From a virus: DNA of 62,622 bases. The translations under genes were made by a program, and so were the position numbers. This document shows, piece by piece, positions 25,436 through 31,791 of this stretch; the first letter of the stretch is position 1, and each line of letters starts with the position of its first letter. The notes under the pieces are model-generated. The model had not been told where the DNA came from. It saw only the letters and a list, made by a program, of their open reading frames with translations, and made no database searches. Where the stretch lies: IMG/VR virus record IMGVR_UViG_3300048672_000233, positions 1 to 62,622 of that record; one strand, 5' to 3'.

Positions 25436-26337
25436 TTTACTTCTCCTAAATCAATTATGTCCCTGATTCCTCTGAATGACGGAAATCTGGGCTTATCTAC
25501 TACACCAACGGGGAAATGCTGGTAACTCACAATTCGGCTCATAAAATAGGGTTGGTTGTCCCAGATTGTTTGACGCTGCTCCATATCAAACCCTGTCCCG
25601 ATTTTAAAGCAAACCCCTGTGACAAGGTCTCTAACAAGTAATGCACCAAGTGTTCCTGATGCGACTTGGTTCTCTTGATGAGAACTACGTTTTGTGTAGC
25701 CACGCTCATCTGTTGTTGCTATATTATCGTTGTGCATCAATTCTTCAAACCCTAACACTACTGCTTCACTTGTTTCAAACCGTTTAAATTTCAGTAGTAT
25801 TTGCTCTTTAAGCGTACTTCTACCGAATTTATATTTACCGGCAGGGTCACGAATCATTGCACCTTCATATCCTACTTCAGCAAAGCGTTGCTCTACGTCT
25901 TGTAAGAATTTCTCGTCCATGCAATGTATCTGCGGGACAATAGATATACCCTCAATACCAATGAAGTTATTACATAACACATCTACCCTCTCGTGATATT
26001 TACCCTCTCCAACGTAATCGAACACATAGAATTTAACGCGGTCTGCATCTGCTTCGCGTGTCATCACACATGAGGTTGTTTTATTAAAGACATCTGGTGC
26101 TGTGGGGTTGCCCCAAATAAGTTCGCCATCTAACCCATTGAACTCGGGTTTGCCGTAGCGTGCTTGGAGCTGCTTGTTTGGGATAGGTTTCAGCGTGCGA
26201 CTCACTAGCACACCATCAATGACTAGCGTGCGAATTCCATCGAGTTTAGCTGATACATACACTGGATAGTGTAGCGTTGATAAGTCTTTGCAGGTTGCCG
26301 CAAGAAGGGGTTTATATGTTTTAGTTGTCATCTTCAT
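25432..26337 (-). CDS. ATP-dependent DNA ligase, 301 aa
   Basis: Nucleotidyltransferase motif I is SAKLDGIRTLV with the adenylated Lys. Motif III is FYVFDYVG, motif IV YEGAMIRDP, and motif V ILLKFKRF. An OB-fold follows (GTLGALLVRDL). The size fits small phage ligases. It seals nicks in replicated DNA. I use ATG 26337 (MKMTTK); ATG 26331 is also possible. The start overlaps the upstream gene's end. Confidence 0.88.
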   Translation of the reverse strand: MKMTTKTYKPLLAATCKDLSTLHYPVYVSAKLDGIRTLVIDGVLVSRTLKPIPNKQLQARYGKPEFNGLDGELIWGNPTAPDVFNKTTSCVMTREADADRVKFYVFDYVGEGKYHERVDVLCNNFIGIEGISIVPQIHCMDEKFLQDVEQRFAEVGYEGAMIRDPAGKYKFGRSTLKEQILLKFKRFETSEAVVLGFEELMHNDNIATTDERGYTKRSSHQENQVASGTLGALLVRDLVTGVCFKIGTGFDMEQRQTIWDNQPYFMSRIVSYQHFPVGVVDKPRFPSFRGIRDIIDLGEVK

Positions 26338-26653
26338 TAAGTCCATAGTATCCGTTGTTAATATCCCACACAGCGTCATTCACAAACCACACAGCATCAT
26401 CAGGGTCGGTAAAATAAATGTAGTAGGTCCCGTCTTGGCGGTAGTACCAATCCCCTCGGTATTTATTGCATATAACATCTAACAGGCTGTCGTTCTCTTT
26501 ACTGCTCTCACCTAAACATTCAAGTTCTATTGCTAGTACAGGTCTTGCCCCCATAGGTTCGATTTCTTTATATATCGCTGTATGGGGTAGTTCTATCTCT
26601 ACTGCGTCTGACTCCCAAAAAGCTATGATTTCGTTTTTATTGCTTGGTGTCAT
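26321..26653 (-). CDS. Hypothetical early protein, 110 aa
   Basis: Acidic, with YRGDWYYRQDGTYYIYFTDP in the C-terminal half. First gene behind a near-consensus promoter and a 5' hairpin; GGAGAAC precedes the ATG. Unknown function. Confidence 0.65.
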   Translation of the reverse strand: MTPSNKNEIIAFWESDAVEIELPHTAIYKEIEPMGARPVLAIELECLGESSKENDSLLDVICNKYRGDWYYRQDGTYYIYFTDPDDAVWFVNDAVWDINNGYYGLNEDDN

Positions 26654-26669
26654 TTTGGTTCTCCAAAAG

Positions 26670-26725
26670 ACTAGCCGAAGCGGCTAGTTCGTGTTTAGTA
26701 TATTTACTTCATTTTACTTTGTCAA
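26670..26725 (-). promoter_or_regulatory. Strong internal leftward promoter with 5' hairpin
   Basis: TTGACA (26725-26720), 17-nt spacer, TATACT (26702-26697). A 7-8 bp hairpin CTAGCCG-loop-CGGCTAG (26670-26688) would sit at the extreme 5' end of the mRNA, followed by the ribosome binding site of the 110-aa gene. Confidence 0.75.
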
Positions 26726-26750
26726 ACTTTATTTCACTTTAAATAACTTT
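26706..26750. repeat. Five ACTTT/ACTTC boxes at exact 10-bp spacing
   Basis: ACTTC at 26706 and ACTTT at 26716, 26726, 26736 and 26746, spanning the promoter spacer, the -35 region and upstream, and running into the end of the VRR-NUC gene. Helical phasing suggests protein binding on one face of the DNA. Confidence 0.75.
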
Positions 26751-27021
26751 CTAAGTTGTCCAAGTTCGTGTCGTGGATAACTAAAGCTATACCACCTGCT
26801 TCGCGTATGCTGACTAGGTTCTTTTCCTGTAATGCTGTTGGTTTCTTTGTAGCATCTGCTTTTGTTTCAACCGCAATGAAGCGTCCGTTGCTGCATATAA
26901 GGAAGTCTGGTACACCTGCGTTCCCATAACCCGTTCCCATAGGCATAGCGTAGTATGCGCCATATTGTTTGCATAGGGCTTTTACCTTTTCTTTCACTTT
27001 CTTTTCTGGTGTCATTGCCAT
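26734..27021 (-). CDS. VRR-NUC domain nuclease, 95 aa
   Basis: Stand-alone VRR-NUC fold: GNAGVPDFLICSNGRFIAVE with the catalytic PD...E, then TKADATKKPTALQEK (K) and the C-terminal GIALVIHD. Such phage proteins cut branched or structured DNA in replication and recombination. ATG 27021; an internal ATG is at 27015. Confidence 0.85.
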   Translation of the reverse strand: MAMTPEKKVKEKVKALCKQYGAYYAMPMGTGYGNAGVPDFLICSNGRFIAVETKADATKKPTALQEKNLVSIREAGGIALVIHDTNLDNLESYLK

Positions 27022-27023
27022 GG

Positions 27024-27236
27024 CTAGTCGTATCTCCGTAGGTAATTAGCTGTTTTGACTTCTTGTGTGAGTGTCATGGGTGGTCGCTTCTTTGGTGTTG
27101 GGTTCGTACCTTTGAGTTTGTTTTTACACGCTGTGCATACTGGCTTGTTGGGGTACTGTATGCTCCCGAACAGCGATTTAGGTTTAGTTTCCGCGCAATG
27201 GGCGCATTTATATTGTTTTTCTGGTGTCGTTGTCAT
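27024..27236 (-). CDS. Small zinc-ribbon protein, 70 aa
   Basis: CAHC near residue 11 and CTAC near residue 34 form a C-x2-C...C-x2-C zinc ribbon, and the protein is basic. Likely DNA- or RNA-binding; exact role unknown. It lies 2 nt upstream of the VRR-NUC gene. Confidence 0.65.
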   Translation of the reverse strand: MTTTPEKQYKCAHCAETKPKSLFGSIQYPNKPVCTACKNKLKGTNPTPKKRPPMTLTQEVKTANYLRRYD

Positions 27237-27281
27237 GGCTAGGTGGTGTGCGTAAGTTGCGGATAGGTGTAGTTTACCAAA

Positions 27282-27773
27282 CTAATAGAATAATAGCGCA
27301 CCGATACGTTTTGCTTTAAGTGGCGTGGGGTATCGCTTACCTAAATATGTATTATTAAAATAATGGTACGGCATTGCAGCGCAAAATGCTTGAGGATTTT
27401 CAACGGCGTATGTGGCTAGGCGCAATACTGAAAGGTACGCCGCCGTGTCGCTTTTCGGTATGCGGGCAGTTTGCGCCTTGTGGCTAGTTGGCATTCCTGA
27501 TACCTGTGCCTTCCCTGCGAAATTTTTGGGGTGGTTTGACGTGTATTTTTTGGGGTTTTGGGCGGTGGTGCATAGCGGCGTGGTCGTGGCTTTGGTGGTC
27601 GTGGCTTTGGTGGTCGTGGCTTTGGTGGTCGTTGTTGGTTCTGGTGTGTTGTTGATGATGGTGCATAGTACGGCGCGTTGTGCCTGTTGCGGTTGGTTGC
27701 GTGCTTCGTTGTGTGTGGTTGCCGCAAGGCATAAGGCAGACATTAGGGCGGCTGCGGGTGTTAGTGCTGGCAT
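27282..27773 (-). CDS. Secreted cell-wall-hydrolase-like (SleB type) protein, 163 aa
   Basis: A signal-peptide-like start (LTPAAALMSALCLAATT) is followed by HNEARNQPQQAQRAVLCTII and later FCAAMPYHYFNNT. The order of elements resembles the SleB/hydrolase_2 family, where an EAR motif and a C-terminal YHYF-type motif are conserved. A Thr/Lys repeat (TKATT, three copies) interrupts the middle. It lies in the early operon, far from the holin-lysozyme pair, so host-envelope modification is more likely than terminal lysis. The family match is tentative. Confidence 0.5.
   Translation of the reverse strand: MPALTPAAALMSALCLAATTHNEARNQPQQAQRAVLCTIINNTPEPTTTTKATTTKATTTKATTTPLCTTAQNPKKYTSNHPKNFAGKAQVSGMPTSHKAQTARIPKSDTAAYLSVLRLATYAVENPQAFCAAMPYHYFNNTYLGKRYPTPLKAKRIGALLFY
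27581..27625. repeat. 15-bp tandem repeat, three copies
   Basis: TGGTCGTGGCTTTGG at 27581, 27596 and 27611, encoding the Thr/Lys repeat of the SleB-like protein in frame. Confidence 0.8.
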
Positions 27774-27802
27774 GAGTGTTCCGTTGGTTTATTTTAGACA
27801 AT

Positions 27803-27837
27803 AAAAAGGACACTACGGGGTTTGTTCCGTGTGTCCT
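27803..27837 (-). terminator. Intrinsic terminator within the early region
   Basis: AGGACAC pairs with GTGTCCT (plus 27808-27814 and 27831-27837) with an inner ACGG/CCGT stem, followed on the minus strand by CCTTTTTATT. It separates the small-gene cluster at 28-30 kb from the genes to the left. Confidence 0.75.
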
Positions 27838-27860
27838 CTGTGGGTTGCCGTCTTGGGCTG

Positions 27861-27950
27861 TTAATAAAACGATTCTATCGTAACGGTGTAGCCTTTTGGT
27901 GCTTTCTGTCGGTATTCCCTCGCGTGCTTTTCGGCTGTGGCTTTAGTCAA
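27861..27950 (-). CDS. Possible tiny protein, 29 aa (TTG start)
   Basis: TTG 27950 with an adjacent AAGGG opens a 29-codon frame (TKATAEKHAREYRQKAPKG...). It is the only coding-looking stretch I see between 27838 and 27976. It is weakly supported and could be a gene remnant. Confidence 0.25.
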   Translation of the reverse strand: MTKATAEKHAREYRQKAPKGYTVTIESFY

Positions 27951-27976
27951 CCCTTACATGATGTTTTAATTTCATT

Positions 27977-28258
27977 CTATCCTTCCCATAATAGTTCATT
28001 TAGTAGGCGCGTTGTGTCGATTATGTTTAATGCTGTTATGCTTTCGTCGCTGTCGCGGTTGTGGATTACATACCATTCGCGCCCCCATTCTTTTATGTGA
28101 CTAATGCTTATGTTTTCTATAGTTGTTGCTGTTCTATCCTGACCGCAAGAGAACAAGCTATATTCAGCATCATTTTTGAGTTTGTCCTGTAGTTGCAGGG
28201 CGGTTAATTGTGTCGGTGCTACATCATGGCGCGTGCCGTCTAAATCTGTTTGTATCAT
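27977..28258 (-). CDS. Hypothetical early protein, 93 aa
   Basis: Small alpha/beta protein with HIKEWGREWYVIHNRDS in the centre. It begins 4 nt after the upstream stop. Unknown function; member of a cluster of small genes nearest the leftward promoter, typical of host-takeover genes. Confidence 0.6.
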   Translation of the reverse strand: MIQTDLDGTRHDVAPTQLTALQLQDKLKNDAEYSLFSCGQDRTATTIENISISHIKEWGREWYVIHNRDSDESITALNIIDTTRLLNELLWEG

Positions 28259-28262
28259 CGTC

Positions 28263-28454
28263 TTAACTCCTTTTTATCTGTGTGGTTTTAGTTTTCTCAA
28301 TTCTCCAGCTTGCCGCTGGTGCAAGTTCGCGGCGCGTTCTGAATTCTTTAACCGCTTCACGCTCATAAGTTGAGCTAAAAACTGTTTTGAATCCCTCGTT
28401 TGTGCGTGCTTGTACGCTGTATAGCGTGGCTTTTGACCGATATAATCCCTGCAT
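28263..28454 (-). CDS. Hypothetical early protein, 63 aa
   Basis: Basic protein with YEREAVKEFRTRRELAPAAS. The start overlaps the stop of the upstream gene (TAATG). Unknown function. Confidence 0.6.
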   Translation of the reverse strand: MQGLYRSKATLYSVQARTNEGFKTVFSSTYEREAVKEFRTRRELAPAASWRIEKTKTTQIKRS

Positions 28455-28699
28455 TAGCTAAACTCCTTTGCTTTTGCTGCGTGGTTTTTGCGTGCTGCGG
28501 TTAAATTATCAAAACATTCCCAATAGATACGCATGCCTGCGTTATCGTCCCACACTTTAATGTTATAATTTGCGGTGCCTGCGTCTTGATATAGTTCAAT
28601 TTTATACCCTGCTTTTGTGAATATGTTGTCACAATAACCACAAGCTAAAGCGTAGGCTGTAAGCGTTCCGCGTTGTGTTTTGTATTTTGGGGTGTACAT
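28454..28699 (-). CDS. Hypothetical early protein, 81 aa
   Basis: Contains YALACGYCDNIFTKAGYKIE and a C-terminal AARKNHAAKAKEFS. Translationally coupled to its neighbours. Unknown function. Confidence 0.6.
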   Translation of the reverse strand: MYTPKYKTQRGTLTAYALACGYCDNIFTKAGYKIELYQDAGTANYNIKVWDDNAGMRIYWECFDNLTAARKNHAAKAKEFS

Positions 28700-28701
28700 T
28701 T

Positions 28702-28908
28702 TTAATCCTCCAATTTTTGGTCTGCGAAAACTTTTATTTTCTTGCCTTTGTAGCTAATGCAAACTACAGCAAAGTTGCCGAACTGCTCAAAAAAGAGCGG
28801 TGTTCGTTCTAATGTCTTGCCGCTTTTTGTTTCAAACGTTAGTTTTTCCTTTGGGTACGTTGTCCAACGCGAGCCTGTGTTGTTAAGATAATATGTGCCG
28901 TTTTTCAT
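28702..28908 (-). CDS. Hypothetical early protein, 68 aa
   Basis: Beta-rich and basic (GTYYLNNTGSRWTTYPKEKL). GAGGGTAAG precedes the ATG. A GC-rich hairpin (28935-28959) lies upstream of it. Unknown function. Confidence 0.6.
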   Translation of the reverse strand: MKNGTYYLNNTGSRWTTYPKEKLTFETKSGKTLERTPLFFEQFGNFAVVCISYKGKKIKVFADQKLED

Positions 28909-28969
28909 TTTCTTACCCTCTTTTATAGTTAGTGGCGCGGCGCGATACCAGTGCCGCGCGTTGTGGTGG

Positions 28970-29587
28970 TTATTTCAGTTCGATGCCTTCGCTGTCAAGC
29001 CAGTTATTGAAGGCTTCACGATATGCAACGAGGTCGCACGTTTTGAGTGTGTCGGCGGGGTATAGGGTTAAGCCAAAGGCTTTTACTGGTTCGTAGCAAT
29101 CATCGAGCATCTCATCAAACATTTTTAGCGCGTCGCATTCGTCAATGCGTGGGTCTTCTTCTTCTTCTTCTTCTTCTTCTTCTTCTTCTTCTTCTTCCGC
29201 GTCTATTAAAACGCGGCACACTTCCTCGGCGGCAAACCATGTTAAGGCGTTTTTGAATTGCTGCGTGTCCGCTGCATCTGTGTGGTTTAATAAAAAGTTT
29301 TCCGCGTCGCGGGTTGTATAATCGCCTGTTAAGCAATTGAATGATGCAAGGCACGCGGCGCGGCTGTCATAACCACACTCGTCTACAATCTCATCAAGCT
29401 GAGTTAAAATCAGCTCTTTGTTATCATCATAGAAGCGCGTTGTGTCGTAGCAACTATAGAAGCCATGAAAACCCCCCACTATGCCGTGATTCACAATATC
29501 GCGGATATTGTCGCGACTGAATTCCCCTTGTTTCATTACTGCGGCGGTTAATTTTTCAAAGTCTGTTTTTTCAATTTTTGTTGTCAT
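28970..29587 (-). CDS. Early protein with poly-glutamate tract, 205 aa
   Basis: The N-terminal part has IVNHGIVGGFHGFYSCYDTT and DECGYDSRAACLASFNCL, a pattern I associate with phage proteins of unknown function. A run of about 14 Glu separates it from an acidic C-terminal part. I chose ATG 29587 with AGGGGAAT upstream over an open frame to 29653 that overlaps the small membrane gene. The acidic nature could suit DNA mimicry; that is a guess. Confidence 0.65.
   Translation of the reverse strand: MTTKIEKTDFEKLTAAVMKQGEFSRDNIRDIVNHGIVGGFHGFYSCYDTTRFYDDNKELILTQLDEIVDECGYDSRAACLASFNCLTGDYTTRDAENFLLNHTDAADTQQFKNALTWFAAEEVCRVLIDAEEEEEEEEEEEEEEDPRIDECDALKMFDEMLDDCYEPVKAFGLTLYPADTLKTCDLVAYREAFNNWLDSEGIELK
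29154..29197. repeat. (GAA)n trinucleotide repeat
   Basis: About 14 GAA codons on the minus strand (CTT/TTC on plus) encode the poly-Glu tract. Copy number may vary by slippage without shifting frame. Confidence 0.85.
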
Positions 29588-29591
29588 TGTT

Positions 29592-29705
29592 TTATTCCCC
29601 TGAGTTGATTGCACGGCGTGCGATATGCACGCCATAAGCTGATAAAGCCGCAACGCTAGTAAGCATCGCCAACAGGGCTAATATACCCTCAGTTAGTTGT
29701 GTCAT
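29592..29705 (-). CDS. Tiny membrane protein, 37 aa
   Basis: MTQLTEGILALLAMLTSVAA and a basic tail give a single transmembrane helix. It starts 3 nt after the upstream gene and its stop lies within the ribosome binding site of the next gene. Unknown function. Confidence 0.5.
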   Translation of the reverse strand: MTQLTEGILALLAMLTSVAALSAYGVHIARRAINSGE

Positions 29706-29708
29706 GTT

Positions 29709-30086
29709 CTATGCTCCAATAAAGTTAATGGTTATCTGTTTTCTCGTCGCGATGCTGTCGAGTGTGCGCTTATTGAATACGTTGTTTGTTGTGCTGTATG
29801 TTTCTAAGCGTTCCATGCCTGTTATGACACGCCAAACATCAGCACCAAATACGCTCTTAATAACTTGAATACCCGCGCGGGATTCTTTCAATGCACGGTT
29901 GGCGGCAACGAACGCGAGTGATTTTTTTGCGCGTTTTAATCCTTTGCTTATCTTGTTTGCAAGCGTCATAGGTTTAGTGCTTTGGGTCTGCTTTGGGTCT
30001 GCACACTGCAAGAGGGTTTTTGCTTTGCGTGTGAGTAACTGGACTAAGATTGCATCTAGTCCAGTTAAAACTTTTTTTGTTTTCAT
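29709..30086 (-). CDS. First gene of the leftward operon, basic protein, 125 aa
   Basis: Very basic, helical N-terminal two thirds (ANKISKGLKRAKKSLAFVAA). No family recognised. The promoter-proximal position suggests an immediate-early, perhaps nucleic-acid-binding, protein. About 170 nt of leader separate it from the promoter at 30261-30290. Confidence 0.65.
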   Translation of the reverse strand: MKTKKVLTGLDAILVQLLTRKAKTLLQCADPKQTQSTKPMTLANKISKGLKRAKKSLAFVAANRALKESRAGIQVIKSVFGADVWRVITGMERLETYSTTNNVFNKRTLDSIATRKQITINFIGA

Positions 30087-30135
30087 GTTGTCTACTCCAG
30101 CCGATTCAGTCGGCGATTCTGTTGTTTATTTACAA

Positions 30136-30191
30136 CACTTGTTGTTTTGTTGCTGAGACACAACAAAATGTATACTCTTTCACAACAAGTG
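30136..30191. repeat. Inverted repeat cluster in the leftward leader
   Basis: CACTTGTTGTTTTGTTG (30136-30152) faces CAACAAAA (30161-30168) and CAACAAGTG (30183-30191). As RNA it can form alternative hairpins upstream of the first early gene; as DNA it could be an operator. Confidence 0.55.
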
Positions 30192-30201
30192 GTTTTTTCA
30201 A

Positions 30202-30224
30202 CGACAACGTTTAAAACGTTGTCG
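30202..30224. promoter_or_regulatory. Perfect 23-bp palindrome, likely operator
   Basis: CGACAACGTTT (30202-30212) and AAACGTTGTCG (30214-30224) around one base, about 35 bp downstream of the leftward -10 box. The half-site ACAACG recurs in the long inverted repeat pair nearby. Confidence 0.65.
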
Positions 30225-30260
30225 CGGTGCTGTCGTAGCGTTGTTTCTTCCTTGGGCAGC

Positions 30261-30290
30261 ATATTATTGTTTTTGGTGTTGTCGTGTCAA
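30261..30290 (-). promoter_or_regulatory. Main leftward early promoter
   Basis: TTGACA (30290-30285), 18-nt spacer, TAATAT (30266-30261). It would start near 30254 and read into the early operon. Confidence 0.6.
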
Positions 30291-30444
30291 ATGTTTTTAC
30301 TTCTTTTTATTTCTTTTGTCGCGGTTTTGTTTGGTGGTGTTCGGTTTTACTTTATTTATTAATAGGTTGGTGCTACGGGGAATAGCACAGAATAAAACAA
30401 AGTAGCGGCAAGCAACGCGGCGGCATTAAACAGTCCTTGGCTAT

Positions 30445-30459
30445 ACTTTGTTTTACTTT
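30445..30459. repeat. Two ACTTT boxes at 10-bp spacing
   Basis: ACTTT at 30445 and 30455, the same phased arrangement as at 16620 and 26706. It abuts the left arm of the long inverted repeat. Confidence 0.6.
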
Positions 30460-30460
30460 G

Positions 30461-30750
30461 TTATGCGCTGCATTGCAAAACGTTGTTTCGCGTTGTCGTT
30501 CTATCGGCGTAAGTGTTTGATTTATATAACATTGATGTAGCACGACAATAGAAACAATACAAACAACGACAGCAAAAAATATGAGAGCGAGCGAGAGCCA
30601 CACTAAAAGGAAAACGGCAAAAACAAAAAGGCTCTTATATATAATAAAAAAACGTTGTTTGTATTGTTGTTCTTTTCTATGCCGCATGGTTGCTGGGTTC
30701 CTGCGACAACGCGAAACAATACAAACAACGTTTTGCAATGCAGCGCATAA
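30461..30750. repeat. Long inverted repeat pair (38-bp arms) flanking about 205 bp
   Basis: The left arm 30461-30498 (TTATGCGCTGCATTGCAAAA...) is the complement of 30704-30750, except for a 9-nt insertion in the right arm. No target-site duplication is obvious. Confidence 0.8.
30551..30730. repeat. Three copies of an 18-bp iteron-like box
   Basis: GAAACAATACAAACAACG occurs at 30551-30568 and 30713-30730. Its near-complement CGTTGTTTGTATTGTTGT is at 30653-30670. The inner copy lies next to an AT-rich stretch (30636-30652). Confidence 0.75.
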
Positions 30751-30867
30751 CCAAGTAAATCCAAGCATCAACTGGTGTGCTGTCGTTCTATATGGTTAAT
30801 GCTGCGTTATGCTCTGCGTTGCTTAGCTGCACTTCTAATATATGTCGCAGCAACTAACCTCCACGCT

Positions 30868-30958
30868 GTAACTTATGCAGGGACAAATAATGTAATACAC
30901 GACTATACAAGTGTAACCTATACAGCGACAAATAATGTATAGGTCAAGCTATACAAGT
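30868..30958. repeat. Tandem 45/46-bp direct repeat, two copies
   Basis: Copies at 30868-30912 and 30913-30958 share GTAAC, ATGCAG/ATACAG, GACAAATAATGTA and CTATACAAGT. They are contiguous and diverged at about ten positions. An iteron or regulator-binding role is possible. Confidence 0.7.
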
Positions 30959-31227
30959 CCAGTAACGGCGCGGGTTCTAGCCTGTTTACCTTTTTCGCCA
31001 AAACCGCATAAAAATGACCTCCAAAAAAGCTGCAGGGGTATACCTCACACTCACCGACCCCCACCCCCTTAGAAATTATTTGATGGCTCGGTGGTCCTAC
31101 ACTCAGTTTTAGACGTTAAGTCAGTAAGTTTTCACATTTTACAAAACATAACTACACAGACACCCCTCACACTCAGAAACCTACCCAAAAATTTTTATAT
31201 GTAAAATTTTTCACCCCGCAGTGCATC

Positions 31228-31256
31228 TTGACATTGCGCCTTGGAGGTGATATGCT
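31228..31256 (+). promoter_or_regulatory. Rightward structural-operon promoter
   Basis: TTGACA (31228-31233), 17-nt spacer, TATGCT (31251-31256), followed after about 45 nt by the first structural gene. Confidence 0.75.
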
Positions 31257-31272
31257 GAGTTCAGCATATCAC
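31247..31272. promoter_or_regulatory. Perfect 26-bp palindromic operator over the late -10 box
   Basis: GTGATATGCTGA (31247-31258) and TCAGCATATCAC (31261-31272) around GT. It covers the -10 box and the start point, as expected of a repressor site for the structural genes. Confidence 0.8.
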
Positions 31273-31299
31273 TTTTACCTCTCCTAGCCACAAACCACT

Positions 31300-31791
31300 A
31301 TGGACGAAGAAACAGCAATTATCCCTATTACATGGGACACAACAAGCCCAGAGAGCCTCTGGAATGCCGCACTACATAATGCAGAGTTTGAACAGCTAAC
31401 ACAGCAAGAAACGCCCGTAACTAAAGATGATGAGCGAGAAGCCCGTGCAATAGTGTTTCAAACGCCACACGCACCAGAAAAACCCTCTACACCGGGCGCA
31501 GCTAAAGCCGTAAAACGCTTGTTGTCTAAATACGACTTTTCATTAAGTGATGAATCCTTACGCCTTAGAACTTATGCCATATCAAGATTATTAGACCTTG
31601 CAGAAAGTGAAAAAGAGAATATCGCCCTATCTGCTATTGAGAAAATAGGCAAAATTGCTGAGGTAGGTCTATTTGAAACAAAGATAAGTGTTGATATAAA
31701 CAGTAAGTCCACAGATGAGCTTGAGAACGAACTAAAAGCGTTGCTGGGAAAGTACGTTGGGAGCAATGTGATTGAAGGTGAAGTGTTGTGA
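31300..31791 (+). CDS. Probable terminase small subunit, 163 aa
   Basis: First gene of the structural operon and overlapping the large terminase start by 4 nt. The central helical part (AAKAVKRLLSKYDFSLSDES, then YAISRLLDLAESEKENIALS) fits small terminase or HTH-type DNA-recognition proteins, and the acidic C-terminus (STDELENELKALLGKYV) fits a large-subunit contact. Assignment rests mainly on position and size. Confidence 0.6.
   Translation: MDEETAIIPITWDTTSPESLWNAALHNAEFEQLTQQETPVTKDDEREARAIVFQTPHAPEKPSTPGAAKAVKRLLSKYDFSLSDESLRLRTYAISRLLDLAESEKENIALSAIEKIGKIAEVGLFETKISVDINSKSTDELENELKALLGKYVGSNVIEGEVL

Larger units (their letters stand above)
30087..31299. other. Divergent non-coding control region, candidate origin
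   Basis: 1.2 kb between the leftward and rightward arms without a credible gene. It holds palindromes, repeated CGTTGTTTGTATTGT boxes, a long inverted repeat pair, AT-rich stretches, a tandem 45-bp repeat, the main leftward promoter and the late promoter, each listed separately. Origin function is inferred from position and repeat content. Confidence 0.55.

Noticed and set aside
30373-30771. Minus-strand ORF of 132 aa with a hydrophobic segment in the control region
   Set aside because: No ribosome binding site; it runs through the long inverted repeats and iteron boxes; composition looks non-coding. A mirrored plus-strand ORF (30581-30799) arises from the same repeats.
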